64,000 nt of DNA from Numida meleagris. Its lineage: Eukaryota; Chordata; Aves; Galliformes; Numididae. The stretch lies in assembly GCF_002078875.1 (NCBI RefSeq), contig NC_034414.1:6702965-6766964 (forward strand). The letters run 5' to 3'. Under the pieces are notes generated by a model. The model was not told the origin of the DNA, searched no databases, and worked only from the letters and a program-made list of their open reading frames with translations. Of this stretch, positions 27,601 to 41,536 are shown in pieces (position 1 is the first letter of the stretch; each line of letters opens with the position of its first letter). Both the position numbers and the translations under genes were made by a program.

Positions 27601-28209
27601 AGTTGAATCTTCTTTTTTTTTGAAAAGAAGACTTAGACAAGAGCATCCTAACAGACGAAGATGATATTGTTTTATTAAAGCCAAGTTATTTGAATGGTAT
27701 TTTCTGATGTGAGCCTTTGCATCTCTGAATTTTATAGAAATTCCCATGAGCTGACCTAATGAATTGAACAAATGGAACTTAGACAATTTGAACTGCTCAC
27801 TGCTATATTTAGCAGAGCTTACCAGCTTGCAGTGCCATCCTGAAAGGTCAACCTTTTTTACAAAATGTATAGGTATAAAACTGGCTGAAATTTTTAATCA
27901 TCGAGACATTTTATAGAACTAAAGATATGCTAAGATAGAGACAATCTAAATACAGCAATTTTCTGCACCTAATATGCAGAGCAGGAACTTGGCATGGATA
28001 TAGCGTGCTCGCAAACTCATCTGCGCTTTACGGTCTTACTTTCACCTGCACGTGGCAGCTATTTCCAATAGAAGATGACTGTTGTCGGGTTCTTCATATA
28101 AATTGTGTATGTAGTCTTTTTAATTTCTCTTTAGCAAACACCTGCATCATCTTTACTCCAGGTCTGGAAGTAAGAAAAGTTCTGCATTTTGCCAAAAGCA
28201 GCTTTTTTC

Positions 28210-28224
28210 TTTTTTTTTTTTTTT
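28210..28224 (+). repeat. T15 homopolymer
   Basis: Fifteen T residues, preceded by T6-C, in a pyrimidine-rich stretch starting near 28203. Confidence 0.9.
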
Positions 28225-31200
28225 AATTTAAACCAGGCAAAACCAGACTTGAACACTGGAAGTTTTAACAGTCTAGCAAAGTCAAGAGCTTAAGAATAAA
28301 AGACTGAAATTCTCTTGTTCAGTTTTTCATCAGTTCTGATCTTTGAGATAACAGCAGTAGGCGGATCTTACATCAGAGATACAATTGGAACTCAGAAAAA
28401 TATGCAGTAAAAGCAGCTCTCACAGCATACTAGGTTTTATGGCTAGGTTATCTATTTCTCTTTTTCTGACAAGTTCGTAGCGCACACACAATGCAGATCC
28501 AAGTATTAGTGAACAGGTAACGTACTGTGGTCAAAGCTTAGAGACTGTGAAGTTTTTGCTGTAGAACTTAAGTGTATCACCTGTCTGCTGCCTTGTTTTT
28601 TGGATGTGATAAGAAGCCCCTTGCTGTTGTTCTTATGTTAACCCATTGATCATGTAACGGTACTTCTAGAAATAATTTCTGACCAATCCATGTTGTGCGG
28701 CTCTCTTTTCATTTTATTCAGGAAATGTTTTTTTTTGGATGCCTAAAATTCTGATAATAATCATTCTGTCAACCTGTACTATGGTCCTTGAGAGCTTCCT
28801 TGGGGAGAAGTGAAAAATAAAGTTCAGGGCTGACACGCTACAATTGGGATTGGAAGAATGCATATAGTTGAGTGCTAGCTTTTGTAATAACCTCAGTGGG
28901 ATAAGGGTAGAACAAGAGTAGCCAAAATCAGCAGTGAAGGTTGGGGGGATTTTTGCCAAGAATGGAAAAAGGAATGCTGCTGTGTTCCTTGTGTGCCATA
29001 CATATTGCTTCATCCTTACTGAAGATGCCATTGTCCTCTTTCAGCTGACTTAGAACCCGTTTTCAGAATACTTTGATGTGGAGATACAGTTTGTACTAGT
29101 ACAGTAAATATTTATTCAGCGTGTGGCTACTCCAGTGAAAGACTTGAGAAATCACACTAAAATAGCTAAGTGTGATGTGAGGGCCTGTCTCCAGTAAGAA
29201 GTGAGAATATTGAACTGGCATCTCTGCTGAATACTACAGCTCTCGGGCTCGTGATCAAGGTATTGGCTTCCTCTGACTCTGAACAGAAATGTCACTAGAG
29301 ATCTGAGGAAACTATTGGACAAATTTATTTTGCCCAAAGACTGTCCAGCTACCTTCATTTCCAATAAAAAATGTGAATCGCGGTGCTATGCAAGGAGATG
29401 TTTTCATTCATCTGATAGAAGCATACTTTCTGCAGAATGAGAGCGCTAACCAATTGCAATGATGAGCAAAAGAGGAGGGCATGTGACTCTGAAACTACTT
29501 GACAAATGTAGCTGTGTTACCCTGCTGGCTTGTGGAAGCAGCCAGTAACAATTGCTACACATATGTTTTATTCCATCTTCACAGAAATTAGCAAATGAGA
29601 CTATTACAATTATCAAACAAATAGCGTGAAAATAAGCTCGGTCCAAATACAGACTTCGCTGGGTGCAGCTGGTAATGGGATGAAAGGAAAGGTGCTGTTC
29701 ATGATGAGCTATCTTAAAGTGCTTGTTCTGCTGCTATAATGTCATCGGGTTCATTGCTTTGGTAGAAGCAGGTTGAGCACCACAAGCTAGGGAAGATTCT
29801 GTAGTGCAGGATTGGATTTTTTCTGGATTTGGACCAGAAAAAAAGAAATACTTCATAGTAGGCTGTAAAGCTGGTAGGGATTTCTCATTTCCAACATTAT
29901 TCAGAACACATTTATAATCCAGTGTGGTTATCAGCTTCAGTTCTTACTATAAAAGTACGAACTGATTGATGTTGCAAGAAAGCATGTGGACTTTCTTTCT
30001 GGAAGATGTGTTGCTACACATGCTGGCATGTGTTCTGACACTGAGTGATGAGTTGAAAGCACAGTTGGGCATCAAAAGCAAGGCAGAGTACGGAAGAAAC
30101 CTTTGCATTTGCAAAATGTAGTACCAGAACACGAAGGAGCCCTGACTTTTTTGACTGAGAAAAGTCACGGTAAGTCCAAGTGGAAGCGTATTTATCAAAC
30201 TTTATTCTAAAACCGCAGGTTTTGTTTATTTCCTTTAGCTGACAAGTTTCAAGGGATCTAATTTAGGCTTGAATCCAAGGTGGACTGTTAAAAATGAATA
30301 GCAAATAGAAAGCACATTTTAAATCTAATGGTCTGTGGAACACTGTATCTTCCTCACCGTCTCTCCAATATCAAGCTCTGCTTCAGTGAAAACTGGCACC
30401 ATTTGGAAGTCAGTTCTGCTCCCACTGGAGCTAAAGACAAATGTCTTTCTTAATGGAAATGAAACTTGATCTTTTCATACTTTATTTCATTTTCATGTTA
30501 AGACAGCAGCTTTTTCTGTTCGTTCTTCATTAGCTATCGGTTTCATCCTGGACCCAGAAACTGCATAAGCTAAAGGTGCCGTATATTTGAGATGATATTT
30601 TCGGAAAATTTTTCTGATTTGTCAGAATGTCTTTGAACTGTTTTTCTGGCATGTTCCTCCGTAAATATTTCAAGTGAGCTCTTTGTGTGCCAAGGAACTG
30701 AAGGATTCCGTTTTACTATGGAATATGTGAAATGTATTTTAAATAATTTATGAGAAAATAATACAGAGGTTTATTTAGTTATATTTTGATGTTTTAAAAG
30801 TAAACAACTAGTAAAATGCTTTTAATCCAGTCTGTATCTGAGGATGTGTCACCAGCCCGTGTTCCCTTACCTTACAAATGGATCAGCTGGAATATTGACA
30901 GCAATTGAGTTCTGTATGCTTCTCTGTATAGCTTAGTATGACAGCGGTGTTTATTTCTTTGTTTTCTGGTTCTTCTCTACAATTTCAGCTAGCTTGAGAT
31001 TCTCTATACCACATTACATTGCAGAGTACGTATATAAAGATAGGGTTTTTGAGGGGAGTACCCATACATTTTATGATAAGCTGAAGCTATTTGAAGTATT
31101 TACAGTGTAATGTGTGATTTAAATAAGGAAGAAGCACCCGGCATTTTTATTTAGTCTCTTACATTAAACAGGCATCTTCACATGCTTCTTTTCCAAGAAG

Positions 31201-34079
31201 CAAAGCCATCTTTTTTTCTACTATAACTTACGTATACAGAATCGATCAGGTCAGTAAATGGGGAATGCTTATTACAGATCCAGTCAGAGCTGCAGGAACT
31301 GTGTCCATCTAAAATGTGGTGCAGGAGTTATCCCCATCACCTGAGAGATGTCCTACAGAAACAAGATGAGATTTCAACTTGGAGCATGTTAGTAACTAGG
31401 ACAGTGATTTAAATTTTTTTTAAGGATTTATACTACAAAATATTATGTATATTGTCAGAAGTCTCCAACAGGCTTGAATTCTTGAAAGCACTGAGTTTGT
31501 GAAATGCTGGAGGAAGATCCAAGACTCTCATAGAATTCTCTGGACTAATTACCTCCTCTTATGTTTCCTACTGCTTTCTGCTAAACCAAATTACTGCTAC
31601 TAATTTCTCCCTGCTCCAAGTCAGACACTTGCTACAGTGCAAGGTTGAGGACATTCAGGTCAGTAGTGCATTGGGATAGAGCTCAGTCTCTCAGTTGCAC
31701 CTATCTGTCCTTCCCAGGCAGTCAACCTCTCCAACTTGTCTAGGTCCTGAATACAGCTTGTTACTGAGAAGGGGCAATAGAACTCAAAGGAAACAATTAA
31801 TCAGAGATGTGGTTTTGGATGCTACTGAAGTAATGCTTACAAATGTGCATGTCTTTCCTGCCTCCTAGCAGAGCTTTTGCCAATAATTAATGTTTTACAG
31901 TAGAAAGCAACAGTACCATCTTTCCTCTTCAAACTGTAAAGCATTACCAATTACTCTGAACGCACTCCAGTTCATTGTTTCTTTTATAGGTTATTTTGCG
32001 TAGGCAGCTTCAGGCTGAATTCAGGTTATAAGGGGTAAGGGACACAACAGAGTGCAAATGTAAGTTTTAGGAATGTCTAGGAATAAACATTAGCAAAGCA
32101 AATAAGCATTTCCTCACAGTTTCAGGAAAGGATATGGTTATGGAGAAATGAATTGCAAATTTATTTCCTGGATAGAACGTGAGAAAATAAAAAGGCTCAT
32201 AGGAAACTAAGAGATACTTAATTTCAAAAGCAACCTACTGACATGCCTACCAGTTGTTTTTGTGAAAGCTCAGAAAAATGATTCCAGCTCAGGTAGTTGG
32301 AATAACTCCTGAATTTTTAAGTGCGTATATAATTTTCAATAAATTCCCAAAGCCTTTGAATTTTTGCTGTTGCTGGAAAGAGAGTACTTCTAAGTTCGAG
32401 CTTCTAAGAAAATGGTATGCTGCCAGGACTTCACACAGGAAAATAACTAGTCCTGGAATTCAAAGATCTTTTTTTAAACAAGTCTAAAAACTGAACAAAC
32501 TGTCCTCATTCACTTTTTGAAGATCCAGCCTTATGACCCAAGCAGACTCTGCTAGCCATATGCTGATAGATATTATGCAAGTGCTGTATGTGCTCTCATT
32601 TGATGACTTGAATGCCTTCAGCTGTGTTTAAGATTTATCTGAAGCTCAAAATAGAGTGAATTTGTCTTCTGCTGGCACGTGCTGCACTTGCTATTGCAAC
32701 AACATTAATCCTGAGCAGACACTACCCATCTGAGAGCACTTATGAAATTATCTTTCAAAGACATGCCTTTAGATACAATAGAGGTTGAAGACTCAAACCT
32801 ACTGAGTATTTGGTATGCAAAACCTTGAGACGAGAGCAGGTGGAATGACTTGCAAGAGTTTAAATATTAAAAGAGAAAGACATACGCCTTGATTAGAGTT
32901 AAGGTTTCTAGACAGAATTGAAAGAAGAGTAGCTGTCAAAACGAAAATGAAGTCTGGTTGTTTCATTCACTGTATAGGTTTTCCACGTATTAAATGCTCA
33001 GAATTCTGCATTTCAAAGTCAGAATATGAATCATGCTGAACTACTGTACTACAGCTTTTCCAAATGCCACAGATGTTATGCACAATGAATGGTAAGGAGA
33101 GGAGGTACTCGATCCTAAAGGGTGTAAGATACGCCTCATGCTTGTATCCTCACTCAAGGCCAAATGAGGTGCTCTGGGGCAGGAAAGCTTAACTAACATT
33201 GAGTTCTGAGCTGTATAATGAGTCTGTAAATGGTATCTAGATTTAACAGGTTAAAATGACTTTGCATATCTCTTTATGCTTATGTAACTCGTCCTTCATG
33301 TAGTATAGAAACACTTGTAGTAGCTGAGGGCATTCAGTAAGAAATGCAGATTTTATGAAGCATTCAAAGTATTCTTTTTGTTTGCTTTTCAGTTCCTAAA
33401 ATTCCAGCTCCCCAAATTAGCTTTTTACCTTTAGGCTGCAACATGTCTTTTTGCCATCTTGATTCTGGAATCAGTCAAATTATAATTGATTGGAAAGAAA
33501 ATATTGAAAACCCAATTTAAATTTAGCTGATGATTCAAGGATAAAATACTTCAACACACTTGAATGAACTTGCATTTGAAGAATACTGGCAGTAGTTCCA
33601 GAAGTTTTGGGGGGCACAAGACACATTTGAATTCTGAGAGAGGCCTAATATTAGGAGATGGGGAGATACTCAGAAAATTGTGAGTTTGATATCCCTGTAC
33701 ACATTATGAAAGTCATTAGTTAAATTGGCATTTCTTAGTCTAACTCATTAGAATCAAGTTTTAAAAGACTTCATTGCTAGATGGTCCCAGAAACATTTCA
33801 AATTATTTATCTGTTTCTTACGTGGCATTTCTTTCAAATCTTGCCTACAAAGCTATCACCTATGGTATGAATTTGGGGTCCTGTAGCTGTTTACTGTTAT
33901 TCTTCATGCAGACTTAGATGCAGAAATCTATACCTTAACTGAAATTGTACCTGAATAAGTAGGCCCATTATGAGACTGAGGAGGAGCTTGAGAGCTATAG
34001 ATGGTTGGGATGTTAACGCGCTACAGATATTCACAACAGCTTGGGCAATAATTCACAGTGTTGCATTTTTCATCGTGTC

Positions 34080-34330
34080 ACACTGGTGTAGTGTCTTCGA
34101 ACCACCTGTAGGGAGCAACCTGAGCATCTCTATCACATTTCAAAAGTCTCGGGGGTCAGAAAAAGTCCCCCACCACCTATCCCTGGAGATCCTCCTGATC
34201 TCTCATTGGAGCCACTGGAGCAGGGTTTTGAGGTCTGGATGTTGTTGGAAGAAGGCAGCTGAGACTGGGAAGCAGCTCCCCTCACTGGCACTGCAATGGG
34301 CAGAAGGTGTTACAAACTGTAAAAGGGTGA
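34080..34330. other. GC-raised patch, unclassified
   Basis: This stretch is richer in GC than its flanks, includes a small GGGGG/CCCCC stem (about 34151-34171), and lies inside a 140-codon plus-strand open frame (33970-34392). The deduced protein (Trp-, Ser- and His-rich) shows no recognised domain. The patch may be a decayed transposable element; it lacks clear CR1 blocks. I do not call it a gene. Confidence 0.25.
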
Positions 34331-35688
34331 GGCCCCGGTCTCTGCTAAATTGCAGTAAACTACTTTTCTTGCAGGAAATTATACCAATGTAAATGATGAA
34401 GTTACCCATTTAGAAGCAAGCTTATATTGAAAAAGCTTTGATGAAATTTACGGAGCATATAAACTACTAATAATCAACAAATAATTAACAAGATTCTCCC
34501 CTTTATTTGCTAACTGAAAGACATTTCCTTTAAAACTGTTGTGACACCTTCCTTTTCATGGGAGCAATTACAAGAAATATCCATATAGTAACTCATCTCA
34601 ATACTGTCTTGCTGTGCATGAAAACTCTCAGTGTAACATGTTTGAATCTGAGGATATTAGTACTTACTCTAAATGTAGTTTTCAGTTCTGTTTTTTTACG
34701 TTTTAGCAGGTTTTGGTTCTTTTAAATTAGTTGCTTTTCAATTACAGCTGACAAGAAAGAGCAAAGCTCAAACTGGCAACAAAAGGTGATTTTTATATCG
34801 TTGTATATTTGGGGCAAGTAAAAAAAAACAAAACAAAACAGGTGCAGCTTACTTGGAAGGGTTATGCTATACGCTGGCTTTAGCGTACACATCATCCAAC
34901 CTTCTGCAGTCTAATGTTGATAGAGAAATGAAAGGTTTTAAGTTGACTGTTTAAAAAATAAATTGCGGTAGGCAGCTAAATTTGCAGTAGGCAGCTAATG
35001 GCAGCAATGAGCTCCCGACAGTCATTAAATACTTCTCTGCAGAGAAACAGAGTGTCTGAAATGCTTTGCTCCTCATGCTTTCCACTGGCGTATTGACTCC
35101 TACATGTTTGTTTAAAAATAGCATTTACTGCTATAGCTTCGCAGAAATTGTGACTAGCAGTATTAGTCAGTAACCTCCAAAAAAGAAGAGTAGAAGTATA
35201 CAAAGCTGTATTCAAAGCTTTCTTAGAGTATTCCATAAACCTGGAAATTGTCAAAGTTACTAAAGTCATAATGTGTGAAGAGGAAAACAATTAAGGAAGA
35301 TATCAGAACGCAGTTACAGGTTGTAAAAAAGCAAAAATGGAACAAAACCCCACCCAACTAAACAAATATTCAGAAATGATATACTAATCTGAAATGAGTA
35401 CGAATCATTTTCTCATCTCTGTTTTACTGTAGCACTGTTGCAGAACAGCACCAATTAATCACCAATTGTAACCTGCTAGTGTTATTGCTGCCGTTGACAT
35501 TGGAAGTCTTTAAAGGAACTAGAAATCTCTCGAGTCAGGGAATAACAATATATGCAATGTTGCCACTGCTACCTCTCCTTCATAACAAGTAACTTCGTAT
35601 GTGTCAGAACTAGGAAGCTGTTTTCCTTTGTATTTATGTTTTCTGCCTGTTTACATGTTCTGCCTGATTTTTTTTCTCTCTTTGTGTC

Positions 35689-35902
35689 CTAAATTTCATT
35701 TCTTGGAAATACTCTGCAGTTTAAGAAAGCATCTGCAAACTCTGAAGCCTTTCCCTCTGTGGAATTTGTAATGTGATTATGTAAAGATCTCTTTTCTTCT
35801 TCCCATCTGCTTAGTGTCACAAAACTGGAGGGAACATAATATCTTTGAGGCCACATCCCTCTGTCAAATTTGGTTAAAACTGAGTAATGTGTTCCAAAGC
35901 TA
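35689..35902 (-). other. Candidate terminal exon (unidentified), low confidence
   Basis: On the minus strand a strong-looking acceptor ('gttttgtctcccgcag|tagc', AG at 35903-35904) is followed by 71 codons that end at a TAG stop (35689-35691). The deduced segment starts SFGTHYSVLTKFDRGMWPQR and ends FLNCRVFPRNEI, with a mixed composition that includes two Trp and several charged residues. No good 5' splice site lies inside it, so it would have to be a last coding exon; no clear polyadenylation signal was verified just downstream. No family was recognised. The acceptor is the best argument, but isolated good acceptors are common in long introns and intergenic DNA. Confidence 0.2.
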
Positions 35903-37314
35903 CTGCGGGAGACAAAACAGCATGAAGTTATAATCCTTGTTTCCTTAGGATTAAGGAAAAAAAAACAACAATGTTCCATATTTCTTTGACAGAAAAAAAA
36001 CATCACTACGAAGTTTTATTGGTAGGTTTATGGAATCTGAGTTACTTTGTTGCTGATTTTGTGTTACTGGACTTTCACTTAGAAGAAATTTGCTATTTGG
36101 ACTTCATAAACCACGTTTTTCAGGCTGCGTGAGTAATGCACTGTCCTGCTCCTATCTCATTGATGGAATTAGGGGAAGAAAAAGAAATTGAAAACAAAAC
36201 ATTGATTAATAGTGAATGCTAGTCTTATTTTTCTGGTCTGTGATGGTTCAACTGGAGATGCCACCATAAGCATTGACTATATTTAGAAGCCATTCTACTT
36301 CAGCAGTGGATCTTGTCGAATGTTACCGTGCATTCATACCCTCCCTGAATGACTGGGAGAACTGATACTGAAAACTCAACTTGAAAATTACTGCTGTAGT
36401 CCTAAGTGAGCAGCACAGCAACTTCATCTTGAATGTACAGTCAGGATAGATTCTCTCTTTCAGGTAAAACATTACACCTGACGATGCAGTCCGGGAGGGG
36501 AAATCACTCAGAATAGTCTTTCTATTAATTGTTTATGAATCTTTCTTTAGTAATCACAGATTTTGCTTTCCAAATTTTCACACCAAATGAGTTGATTAGC
36601 TGCTGGTGAAAGTGAGTAGATGGAGAAAACTTAAGAAAAGCTGTCAGCAATACCTTGAGTACAATTTCCAGTTGTCAAAATACTGATTTAACTTGGTGTA
36701 GTTTGGTGGTGCTATGTCTCAGTACTACTAATTTTGTGGTAGTATCTGTTTTGCATCAAGTTACTGCAGTTTCTTTCTTTTTATCTCTTTGTAATTCAGC
36801 CTTGGAGTAACTTCCTTTTTCGGTCCTTGCTCAAGCTATGAGGAAGTGCTTCGCTAAACTAAATTGATAAAGTCGCATGTTGGCGTAAGTTACTCATTAA
36901 GTTGCAAGCAGTACAAATTTCCTTTTGACCATGAGCTAGAAGTGGTGCGTAGCCGCTTTGCCTTTGTTAATGAATATCTAACTTCGCTTTGCGTTGCGGG
37001 AAATGTTCAGTTGCTCAGTTGCAGGGATGGAAATGTTTTGCCAGATAGAATTTTCCTGTTTTTACAAAGGACAAAAATGGAACATTTGCTTTTTAACAAT
37101 GCAAATGAAGATCATCAGCGTAATGACAGTTCTCTCAGTATTTGACAAATTGCATGTGTTTGACTTTTTACAATTACAGTAAAAGTGTTAGTAGAGCTAA
37201 TAACACTAAACAGTAATTCTCTGCAGATTTCCTGCCAAAAAAAAATCAACACCCTAAGCTCAAATATTTTATAGATTTTGCTCCTGGATCCTACATTTCC
37301 TAAATGTAATTGTT

Positions 37315-37326
37315 AAAAAAAAAAAA
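37315..37326 (+). repeat. A12 homopolymer
   Basis: Twelve consecutive A residues in unique sequence. Confidence 0.85.
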
Positions 37327-38542
37327 GGAAAATTTCTGTTCCTTTTATTGTCTGCCTTTGTGTGCCTTTACTTCTTTAATTGTGTGAGTTCTGTGAAAGA
37401 TGGCAGTTGATGGTCTGATGACCAAGGTGGTTGTGGCAGTTCTTTTTGAAACTTGAATTTTGTGAGCTACTGTGTCTCAGTACCAGCCACCAGAGATATA
37501 AAAGTTCAGTTTTAGAAAAGCCTTCATTGTAAGGTGTTTTTTGCTTTGAAGAACCCTCTAGAGGCATAAAATGAGTTTTAAAATTGATTTTTGTGTTCAC
37601 AGGATCTCTGGACTGAGGACAGACGACAAGTACATTTCAATTTATTATATTTCTTGTACATAAGGGACAAACCCTTTCCAATACCCAAGCTGTCCTCCAT
37701 GTAATTAAAAAATGAATACTTGATGAATAATATAAAATGAAGCTGAAAAGGCGCACTAAAGCCAAAGTAATTCAACTACATATGTAAGGAAACAGTGGTG
37801 CATCAGCCATTGGTATAAAAACCTACTGGTATTTTGTTTAAAAATGAAACTGTGCTAGTCCTTGTCTTGGGGATTGTCTGAAGTTGTTGCTTTCTTACAT
37901 GAGCTGCTTGTATTTGCATGGCAGTGTTCTCAGCAGCTTAAAATGCTTTTATATAATAGACACTTTTCCCCTTCAAATGACTGTGCTGTTTGTTGTAACC
38001 ATTTTATTTTGGGGAGATTCAATCATATGAAAATCTTTGTTTTTTTTTCTAGTAATTAATGCTAGTTGTTATTCTGACCGTGATTTACAAAATGGAGCTC
38101 TTATAGGAGCTTTTGCTCAAAAAGCGTTCAGTCTTTGCTTCAGGACAAATAACAGATTTCTGGACAGTCAACATTTTGTGCTGGCTTCATGTTTTGTACT
38201 TGGCTGTTCTTTGGAACATGCTCGCAAACTTTTTCTTAACTTCATGAGTTCTCTGCCCTTAATGAAACCTCTTGACGAGCCTGCGAGTCTATTACATTTT
38301 TTGAGCCATTGACAAGTGGCCTTTTTGCTAGTACAGTTACATTGCCTTGGCTCCAGTGAGTTTGCATCTTTATAAAATTGACAAGTTCTCTAGTAAGGAT
38401 CATTTACCTCTGCACGTCCTTTCTCTTTTTTATTCATCATGAGCAATCTGTGACTTTCCTAATTAATCAGAATTAACACAGATTTTGTTGATGTCTAGGC
38501 TTTTGTACAACTGTTGAATGTAAAACAAGTGGTTAGCCACTA

Positions 38543-38560
38543 TTTTTTTTTTTTTTTTTT
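38543..38560 (+). repeat. T18 homopolymer followed by GCAG
   Basis: Eighteen T residues are followed at once by GCAG, which makes a polypyrimidine-plus-AG arrangement resembling a splice acceptor on the plus strand. No exon-like open frame of note follows. Confidence 0.85.
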
Positions 38561-41087
38561 GCAGCAGAAGCATTCAGCTGCTCCAGTGAGTGATGCATCT
38601 GAGCAAGTGGAGCCAGGTTCTCTTTTGTCAGTTCTTGCAAACAATTGGAAATCAGTTGCACTTCTTGAACCTTTTGGTGGATAACATGCAGTGTCTTGTC
38701 TGCACTAGATGTGCCACGTGCTTCTTTTGTTAGCCTCTGCCTTGAAACTGTGCAGGCTCTTCCATCTAATATGTCTTTTTTTCTGTTTGAAGCATTTTAG
38801 ATCTTATGTTGTCTTATTTGAGAATTCATTACAAGAAGTGCAGTATCATTACTTTTGCTTACTAGTTCTTCATTTTGGCTCTTCAATAGAGAATGCATTT
38901 GCTCTAGAACAGCAAAGCTGACCAGCGGACTGCTTGATCTGAGATTAGTCACAAAATTGTTTTCCAACAAAATATAAAGTAACGTTGAAATTCATCTTAT
39001 TCAACAACCCATGCTGTTACAGGGACCGGTAGTCATCAGATTTCTTCAGTGCAGTCCTGATTAATTCATGCAGTGGAAAATAGCTTAGGGAGTGCTTCAG
39101 CACAACAGCTGCTTCTGAATCTGCTTTTGTCAGAAAGTGGGGACCAACGAGAAGGTGACCTCTGCCTGCAGCTGTAAGGAGAAGCCCTGCTGAAATCCCC
39201 TGCAGGTGTTTTCCACAAGCATGCTGTTTTCTGTCTCTGACTAGTCCGTTCTTCCCCTCAGAACTTTCTAGTTGTAAAAAGGTGTGTGTGTGTGAATTTA
39301 CCATGGAGAGTGCAGGAAAAAGTCTTAAAATGAAAAAGACATTTGTAATTTCTGTGTTCATTTTAGTTAACTCGGGAGAAAAAATCCTCATGTGATCTAG
39401 CTGTCCTGAATAGCTTTTCATACATAATACTGAACCGTGATGGATGACGATGGATTGATCAGAATGTACTGCTTCACAAAATGCAGTGTAAAGGGTCCAT
39501 AGCGTGTGTTAAACTGCAAAAGCTAACAATTGTTTCTAGTGTTTTGCTGCTAGGACACAAGACTTTTGCTTCTTGCTGTAAATGGAAAAACAAACAAGTG
39601 GACAGGTTCTCTATTGTACATGGTTGGCATTTAGGAAAGGCTGTAGCTTTAGAATTGTGCTGATGCCTGTGACTGCATCCTAGAGAGGAAGATGGAGTGT
39701 ATTTAGCTCACTGTTTAGCAGGAACATGAAACCTTGTCTGAGTGAAAAATGTTGATGGTTTTATCGATAGGGCTCAGTAAACTGTAAAGTGTATGCTGTC
39801 ATCCATTATCTGTTAGAAATTCTTGCGTTGCCTTAATTAGTTGAAAATGGCAGTGTGCTTGCTTGTATTTCATTTCCTCAAGGTTTTTTCAGGTAATTTT
39901 AGTTTTTCAATTACTTCCCTTCGATGTACATGGCAGTTGAGAGAATTTTAAAATGATTCAGTATTTTCATATTTTTTGAATAGCTTAAACGTAAATTTTA
40001 TATAAAAGAAAGGAACCAAAATTACTGAGGGAATATCATACAAAGATAGTCTTTCAAAGTAATTTATCATATGTTCACAGTTTGCATTGAGAGAACATGG
40101 TCAATGAAAGAAAAAGCCACCGGCAAAATCCCAGGCAATGAATTCAATTGCATTGTCAGTCTTTCAGTCTTTGCAATGTGACACTGTAGAGACTGGAAGA
40201 ATTGATGGGTTCAAGGAGGGATTGAACAGATTAATTAAGGATGTGTTTCCTAACCAGCATCCTGAGCTCTGGAAATGGATTTGGTTTCCATTTCCGTCTG
40301 TGAATGGTTCTACAGCCAGACAAACTACACGTGGCCTCTCAGACTTTACCCTGCGGAAAGTGTAGCAGCTGACATACTTGACCTTTATTTGCTTGAATAT
40401 TGACTTGGTTACAAGCGTTTTCCAAACCATGCTCAAAAGCTCAACTTTTTTTTTATTTTGATTTTAGGAAAACGTAGTATCTTATCGTGCCTAACTTATG
40501 CCAGCGTAGGTACTAGATACTAAAGGAAAAAAGACCTAATATTTTGGAAAAAAGAAAGAATAATTAGTATTTTAATTAGATAATTAAACAAATAAAAATG
40601 AGGAAAAGCTAAGCCATCTATTTTATATTATGGATTCCTGTATTAGTAAAATTAGGAAAATGAAAGAGCAGGTAAATTGGTAAAATGAAAACTTCAGTCA
40701 CTGTTATTTTAGGTTCTTGATAACTGGTTAAAGCCCCGTTTTTCTACATATAGAAATTCCAATTTATGGTCAAAAAAAAGGGCGAAGTCGTGTTTGCGTA
40801 AGAGAGAAATATAATAGTGTAGATATATAAACCAAAATCTTGAATTAGCACTGCAGTTGCTATTTTATCAATCCTCTTTTCAGTGTGAGGCTTACTGCAC
40901 TTCCTCACTGAAGAAAACACCTTCAGGTGCTGAATTTGACTGGAGGGCTCTGGTGCTTTTTCTAGAATCATTTACCTCACCTTGTCTCTGGAAAGTGCTC
41001 TAGCCCATTTGGCAGGAGCGCTCTCCTTCTCTCATTGCAGCTGTTCAATTTTGTGTAAATAATTAAATACTCGTTTGAAAAGGTATT

Positions 41088-41121
41088 GGCACTCAGGGGC
41101 TGCCCCTGCCGGCTGAGTGCC
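41088..41121. other. GC-rich hairpin, perfect 9-bp stem
   Basis: GGCACTCAG (41088-41096) and CTGAGTGCC (41113-41121) are exact reverse complements separated by a 16-base GC-rich loop. A symmetric 3x3 internal mismatch and three more pairs (GGT 41082-41084 with ACC 41125-41127) could extend the stem. It sits in AT-rich surroundings. The stem is shorter than a canonical microRNA precursor. It could be a structured RNA element, the remnant of a small palindromic insertion, or chance. Confidence 0.45.
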
Positions 41122-41520
41122 CTAACCCCAACGCTATAGGTCCATTTTCATGCACTCTGTTTGTTCCAATGAATATTTCAGTGTTTTATGTAAAATTTAA
41201 CAGCTTGAAGAGGACTGACTGAGGAGATCTGTTGCAGCGTGGTAAAAAAAAAAAAATCTTTCTTGTCATGTAAGAGAAGCAGAAAGTAGTTCAGCATGGA
41301 GACATTAGATACAGGAGGGTGTATGTGAGCAAGAGTCATTTCCCCGTACCAGTATCATAATTGCAGTAAATTCATGTGTAGGACCGTTGGTTCCATGCTG
41401 CTCTTCAGTGTTTTTTTGCCGAAGATCCCTTGTGACTACTTTTTTCTCCTTTTTAAAAAAAAAATGTCAGAATGAAATACTTAATTGATTTTTTGAAAAC
41501 CTGAAAATGTTTTAGTGCTT

Positions 41521-41536
41521 GGGGGGGAGGTGGGGG
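41521..41536 (+). repeat. G-rich tract
   Basis: G7, then AGGT, then G5 within 16 bases, followed closely by an oligo-T run. It is a marginal G-quadruplex candidate because one of the four G-runs has only two guanines. Confidence 0.6.

Noticed and set aside
39017..39421. 134-codon minus-strand open frame over a slightly GC-raised patch
   Set aside because: No recognised domain and no convincing splice frame; its length is within chance expectation for six frames of 64 kb.
40138..40365. Plus-strand open frame with a charged segment (DGFKEGLNRLIKDVF) that briefly looked like a protein domain
   Set aside because: It was too short to assign, no flanking splice pair fits, and the frame opposite is equally open.
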